Below, piece after piece: positions 59,969 through 64,000 of a stretch of 64,000 nt of DNA; the stretch's first letter is position 1, and each line of letters starts with the position of its first letter. The notes beneath the pieces are model-generated. The model searched no databases, had not been told where the DNA came from, and worked only from the letters and a program-made list of their open reading frames with translations. Source of the stretch: Chrysomallon squamiferum (lineage: Eukaryota; Mollusca; Gastropoda; Neomphalida; Peltospiridae); the NCBI GenBank assembly GCA_012295275.1, contig CM022670.1:32883938-32947937 (forward strand), given 5' to 3'. The position numbers and the translations under genes were made by a program.

Positions 59969-60232
59969 ACTACTATTAATATTACTAACATTACCATCTC
60001 TACTACCACAACCACAACTACTACTATCACCACCATCACTAGTACAACGTCTCACCACTGCTACTACTATCAATCTACCACCAATACTACTGCTTCAGCT
60101 ATTACTACTACCATTACTACAAACACTTTTACTACAGCTACGACCACTAGATATGCTACACCTCTGCTACCACTGCTGCTACTACTACTACTACTTCTAC
60201 TGTTACAACTACCGCTATTACTACTACCACCA
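59893..60232. repeat. ACT/CTG/CCA trinucleotide low-complexity block
   Basis: About 340 bp in which nearly every triplet is ACT, CTG, CCA, ATT or ACA, without a fixed unit. It stays open in several frames (poly-Thr, poly-Ala, poly-Ser), which is an effect of composition. Confidence 0.93.
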
Positions 60233-61028
60233 TTACAAAATTGTCAGTACTTGGAGTAATTTAAATTTTAAAAAAGAAATCATTTTTACGTACAAAGATT
60301 AATCACTTTCGTATTATAGAGTTAAATTGTGTAGATTTGTATTAAAACTATTGCCTTACACCTGTTACAATCTACACCCAAAACAATAAAATATCCTGGC
60401 TCTAATAAAACAAGGTGCATTACAGTTCACTTAGCATTTAATGCAGAAGGTCCCATCTGATATGCTCTAAGCTAACACTCAAGAAGTTTCCCATTAACCT
60501 CTGTCTGTGAGAGTACTCGACAACAACATTACATCGACAATAAATACTCGTTTTAAATGGTCATAAAAATAAAACGAACCCCGTGACTCCATGAGGTAGA
60601 CTGAAGACATTGTCAAATGTGATAGATGAGTCAATAACGTCTTTTTGTCTTCTCTGATCAATGCTTTCTAAATCTGCTAAATACTTCCAAAATTGGAATG
60701 CATATACGTGGAGCGTAACAAAAATAATTTCTTCAGACTGAAACGTTATCAATAAAGGTTTCTTCTTGCTTTCTTTTCTTTAACGATATATTGGAAATCA
60801 GTTTAGTTGTCTTTGTAAAACATCAAAAATAGCTTGTTCAATGCAACCACCCCCATTTCATTGTGATCAGTGTATTGATAGCTTTCTTAGGAAGATATTA
60901 TTTAAATAATAAGTCACGAACAGAAGCTATTTGTGAAGTATTTATTCAGGGAACGTAGCTCTATTTAAAATAAAAAATTAGATATAGTTAAAGTTTGTAC
61001 TGCATGAATTATATGAATAATGTGTCAG

Positions 61029-61455
61029 CCATTTTTAAGTCTTAGATGTGTACACAGTTTATAGACCTTAAATATAAGTGCAGTTTTTAAGTCTTAGATA
61101 AAGTTTGGTTTTTGTCACAGGTGGAGATTAACTTAATGGTTTTAAACATTAGATGAATATATAGCTTATATAGTTCAGGATTAAAGTGAAATTTACAAGA
61201 CTGCTTTAGATGTTATTACACTTCAACAGTTACAGTTAATTGCGCTTGGTATAGTTATGGTTTGCAAGTCTAAACAGTGTAACAGTTTATGAGTTTTAAA
61301 TGTAAGCAGAGTTCATAAGCCTTAGATATAGTTACACTTCATAATTCTTGGATGTAGTTAGAATGTACATGTTTTGGATGTTATTATAATTTATAAGTAC
61401 TTACTGTTTATAACCTTTATATATAAGATGAGTTAACAAGCTTTATATCTTACAG
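61029..61455. repeat. decayed ~26-bp tandem repeat
   Basis: Units of about 26 bp on the pattern CAGTTTATAAGTCTTAGATR then TAGTTA can be followed. Clear units are at 61055-61080, 61081-61106, 61281-61306, 61307-61333, 61334-61359 and 61360-61385, with degraded ones between and after. Units differ from each other at many positions. Confidence 0.6.
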
Positions 61456-62866
61456 TTTAGTATTGCTGGAAATGAAAAATGGTTTCAGATATCAAGATAT
61501 TTTGCAAGCATATGTTAATTAAACAGTTCAAGGCTACACAATCCAGACAAATATTTTTGAATGAGTCATCAAGTTGGTGAAAATACCTCCAAGAGTTTTT
61601 CTAATTTCCACAATTTGCCACAGGGAACTAAAATCGAGTCATTACACATTAAAGAAGCATATCATGATGTCTTATAGAGTTTATTTGAAAAAGAAATAAT
61701 TTTACACTGATATCATGCAGAAAAAAATCTAATAATGTCCAAGATGTAAACGAACTAAATGTTTTGGATTTATAATATTTTAATAAATAAAAATTAAGAA
61801 TACTTTGTTGAGATATCAAGTTCATTGTTATGTCGTCTAAAACATTTTCCAGACCAACCGAATCTTGAGAAATACTGGATTTATTTTTTATTTTTTAAAC
61901 AAGAATATTAATTATCGTAGATCTTTTGATGTTGAAACCAAGAGCCTCAAGCAGAATGGTAAAAGTATGCTCGTCCGAGTATAAACAACCTCGGTTTGCA
62001 GATATAGCCAGTCAAAGGCAAGAATCACTTTCAAACGTCTGGCCTATCAATTTGCTTTCTCTTTATTTTCAAGTATCAAGTCGGTAAAAAAACAAAAAAA
62101 CAACAACATAATAATAATAATAAAATTTTTAATAAATATATATATATATATATATATATTAAAAAATTAAAAAAAAAAAACATTAACAAGAGAGAATATG
62201 TAACCAAGGTAGTGGGAAAAAAAAAATCATACATTGTCTGAAGATGCAGTTACATAACATGGATTATATAACATTACATACATTTTTTGTCGGTACCTAT
62301 GTTTACTATGAGATATATGAATTTTAAAGAATTCCATAATTTACTGAGGAAAAACGGTGTATAAGAAAGTAAAAACTACCATTTTGTTTTACAAGAATCA
62401 ATTGTGAAGCGTTATTCTTAGAAAATGAGTAATTCAATTGTAATTTTGTTTATAACACATACACGTACGCAAGCCCGCCCACACGCATATACATTTAACA
62501 ATCTAAAAATATACGTACAAAGCGAGACATACACTGAAAAGGAAAATTGCTTGCAAATAGGAGGATCACGATTCGAAATCCCCAGTGTATGATATGTGTC
62601 TATTTTAAAGTTCGCTAAACAAAGCGTAAAGCTTTTTATTCATCTTTAGTTCAACAACAATAAAAATCACGACTTCTCACTCTGAGGTCGTTACTCTTAT
62701 TTTACCATTGTTACTTCTCTATCTATAACCAATTGGTCGTATTAGCGAATTCTGTTTGGACGCATCAAAAACCCGTTTGATATCAAACACTGAGAGATCG
62801 CATTCGATCTATCAGTTAAATACTTCAGGGAATTTTTCTGACTCATATCTGCGTTGTGTTGACTGG

Positions 62867-62897
<31 letters not shown>

Positions 62898-63162
62898 CAC
62901 GCCAGACTTGTCGACGTCACGGTTAGTTGGTGATAACTCGCTGAGTGAGGAAGGTTGGATGACGGATCTTGATTTCTGCACCACCATGTCGTCTGGAGCG
63001 TGACTCGAGTCAGTAACCAAACTTTAGAGCCAGTACGCGATCCTCTCCCAAGTGTGACATCTATTTGCCCTGACAGCGAACAAACAAGCCGATAATTCAC
63101 TAATGCGAAATCAATACACATTTATATTACACATGGGATGTTCACGTAGACTTTTTTTGCCT

Positions 63163-63193
<31 letters not shown>

Positions 63194-64000
63194 AAGTATG
63201 AAAATGTTATAATCATGATGTTTTTGTATCGTATATATTTCAATTAGGTGATTCGGTTTTGATCGTGGTTTGACATGAATCTAATGTTTTTAAATCAGAG
63301 CAAATATATTTTATTCATGTGATAAATAGTTATGTGTTAATCTTGTATTAAAAACAACTGATATTAGCTTTACATCTCGAAAAGTTCAGATACAGTATTG
63401 TTAACTGTAATAGTGGGATTTGTCACAGTTATTATTCTAATAAGTTTATTCTTTATTCTGTCATATTATCCAGTTGGTTAATTTAGTATAAAGTATGCAT
63501 TGGTTTGTCGTTTTCATTTAGATTCAGACTGTGTAATATTTTCAGTAAATACAAAAATTACAAAAATAAAACAAATATAAAAAGAGTAAGCAATTTCGTA
63601 AACATAGAATGTTTTGGAACACAAACAAGTGATATTTATAATTTTTGTATGTTGCTTTTTATATAATTTATAATATCTCTGGTAATTTTCGTATATTTTA
63701 TGATTTCTGCTTGAGAGTACTGTTCCAGTGTACAACATCATATCTTTTTCTACTTTGACCAAAACACTGATCTGAAAAAACTGTAATACCAACAAATCAA
63801 TTTTTTAATCCATTCACATTAAAGCTGCCATTACTAATATACTAACACATTTTCGGTATCTTAATATCGCTATAGTACAAACGTATAGATTGTATAGGTA
63901 TTACTCTGCATAATTTCAAACCACTCCCTATCCGTCCGAAGAAATGAAACCAGCTTAAAAGTTCCCTTAATTAGTGTAGTCGTAAGTTGTTTTCAGTCCT

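Larger units (their letters stand above)
57340..64000. other. AT-rich terminal region without recognised genes
   Basis: Contains a CA run (58473-58525), a long ACT/CTG trinucleotide block (59893-60232), the decayed 26-bp tandem repeat (61029-61455), an AT run (62137-62158), a T-tract next to a GC-richer patch (62873-63110) and a poly-A (63163-63190). Small open frames (60561-60752, 62742-63121, 63514-63795) lack family matches or splice support. Confidence 0.45.

Noticed and set aside
59803-60259. Poly-Ala, poly-Val and poly-Thr frames on both strands
   Set aside because: Trinucleotide low-complexity sequence without a fixed start, splice sites or domain.

Overview
The window is animal nuclear DNA: AT-rich, intron-bearing, and packed with di-, tri- and tetranucleotide microsatellites, with GT-AG introns and a metazoan gene set. 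The ribosomal protein S21, the long-form C-type lectin, the large C2H2 array and the Penelope-type retroelement together fit a lophotrochozoan, most likely a mollusc. Cephalopod or gastropod cannot be settled from the sequence alone. All gene models below were read by hand from splice signals and phase continuity.

Layout. (1) 2.3-7.5 kb, + strand: a two-coding-exon C2H2 zinc-finger gene (871 aa, 17 good fingers) whose intron splits a finger. (2) 9.3-22.9 kb, + strand: four tandem LRRC71-like leucine-rich-repeat genes, each with an uninterrupted ~500-545-codon reading frame. A broken, 5'-truncated Penelope-like retroelement lies between copies 1 and 2 and ends about 50 bp before the start codon of copy 2. 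(3) 24.5-28.6 kb, - strand: a five-exon secreted C-type lectin (240 aa) with a PAN/apple-like tail. (4) 31.8-33.9 kb, - strand: a complete five-exon methylthioribose-1-phosphate isomerase (MRI1, 354 aa). (5) 35.6-37.3 kb, + strand: a complete five-exon ribosomal protein eS21 gene (RPS21, 83 aa), head-to-head with MRI1. (6) 37.3-64 kb: about 27 kb in which I recognise no gene. It holds microsatellites, a near-perfect 126-bp tandem duplication, a possible tRNA-derived SINE and a decayed ~26-bp tandem repeat. It could be intergenic or part of a large intron.

The genes do not form one pathway. MRI1 serves methionine salvage, RPS21 the ribosome, the lectin is secreted, and the zinc-finger protein is a presumed nuclear DNA-binding factor. 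The one true cluster is the LRRC71-like array. In mammals the family gene is, as far as I know, split by many introns, so four intronless neighbours suggest one retrocopy followed by local tandem duplication. Shared linker and tail motifs split the copies into pairs 1-2 and 3-4. A TGACGTAA motif lies upstream of every copy.
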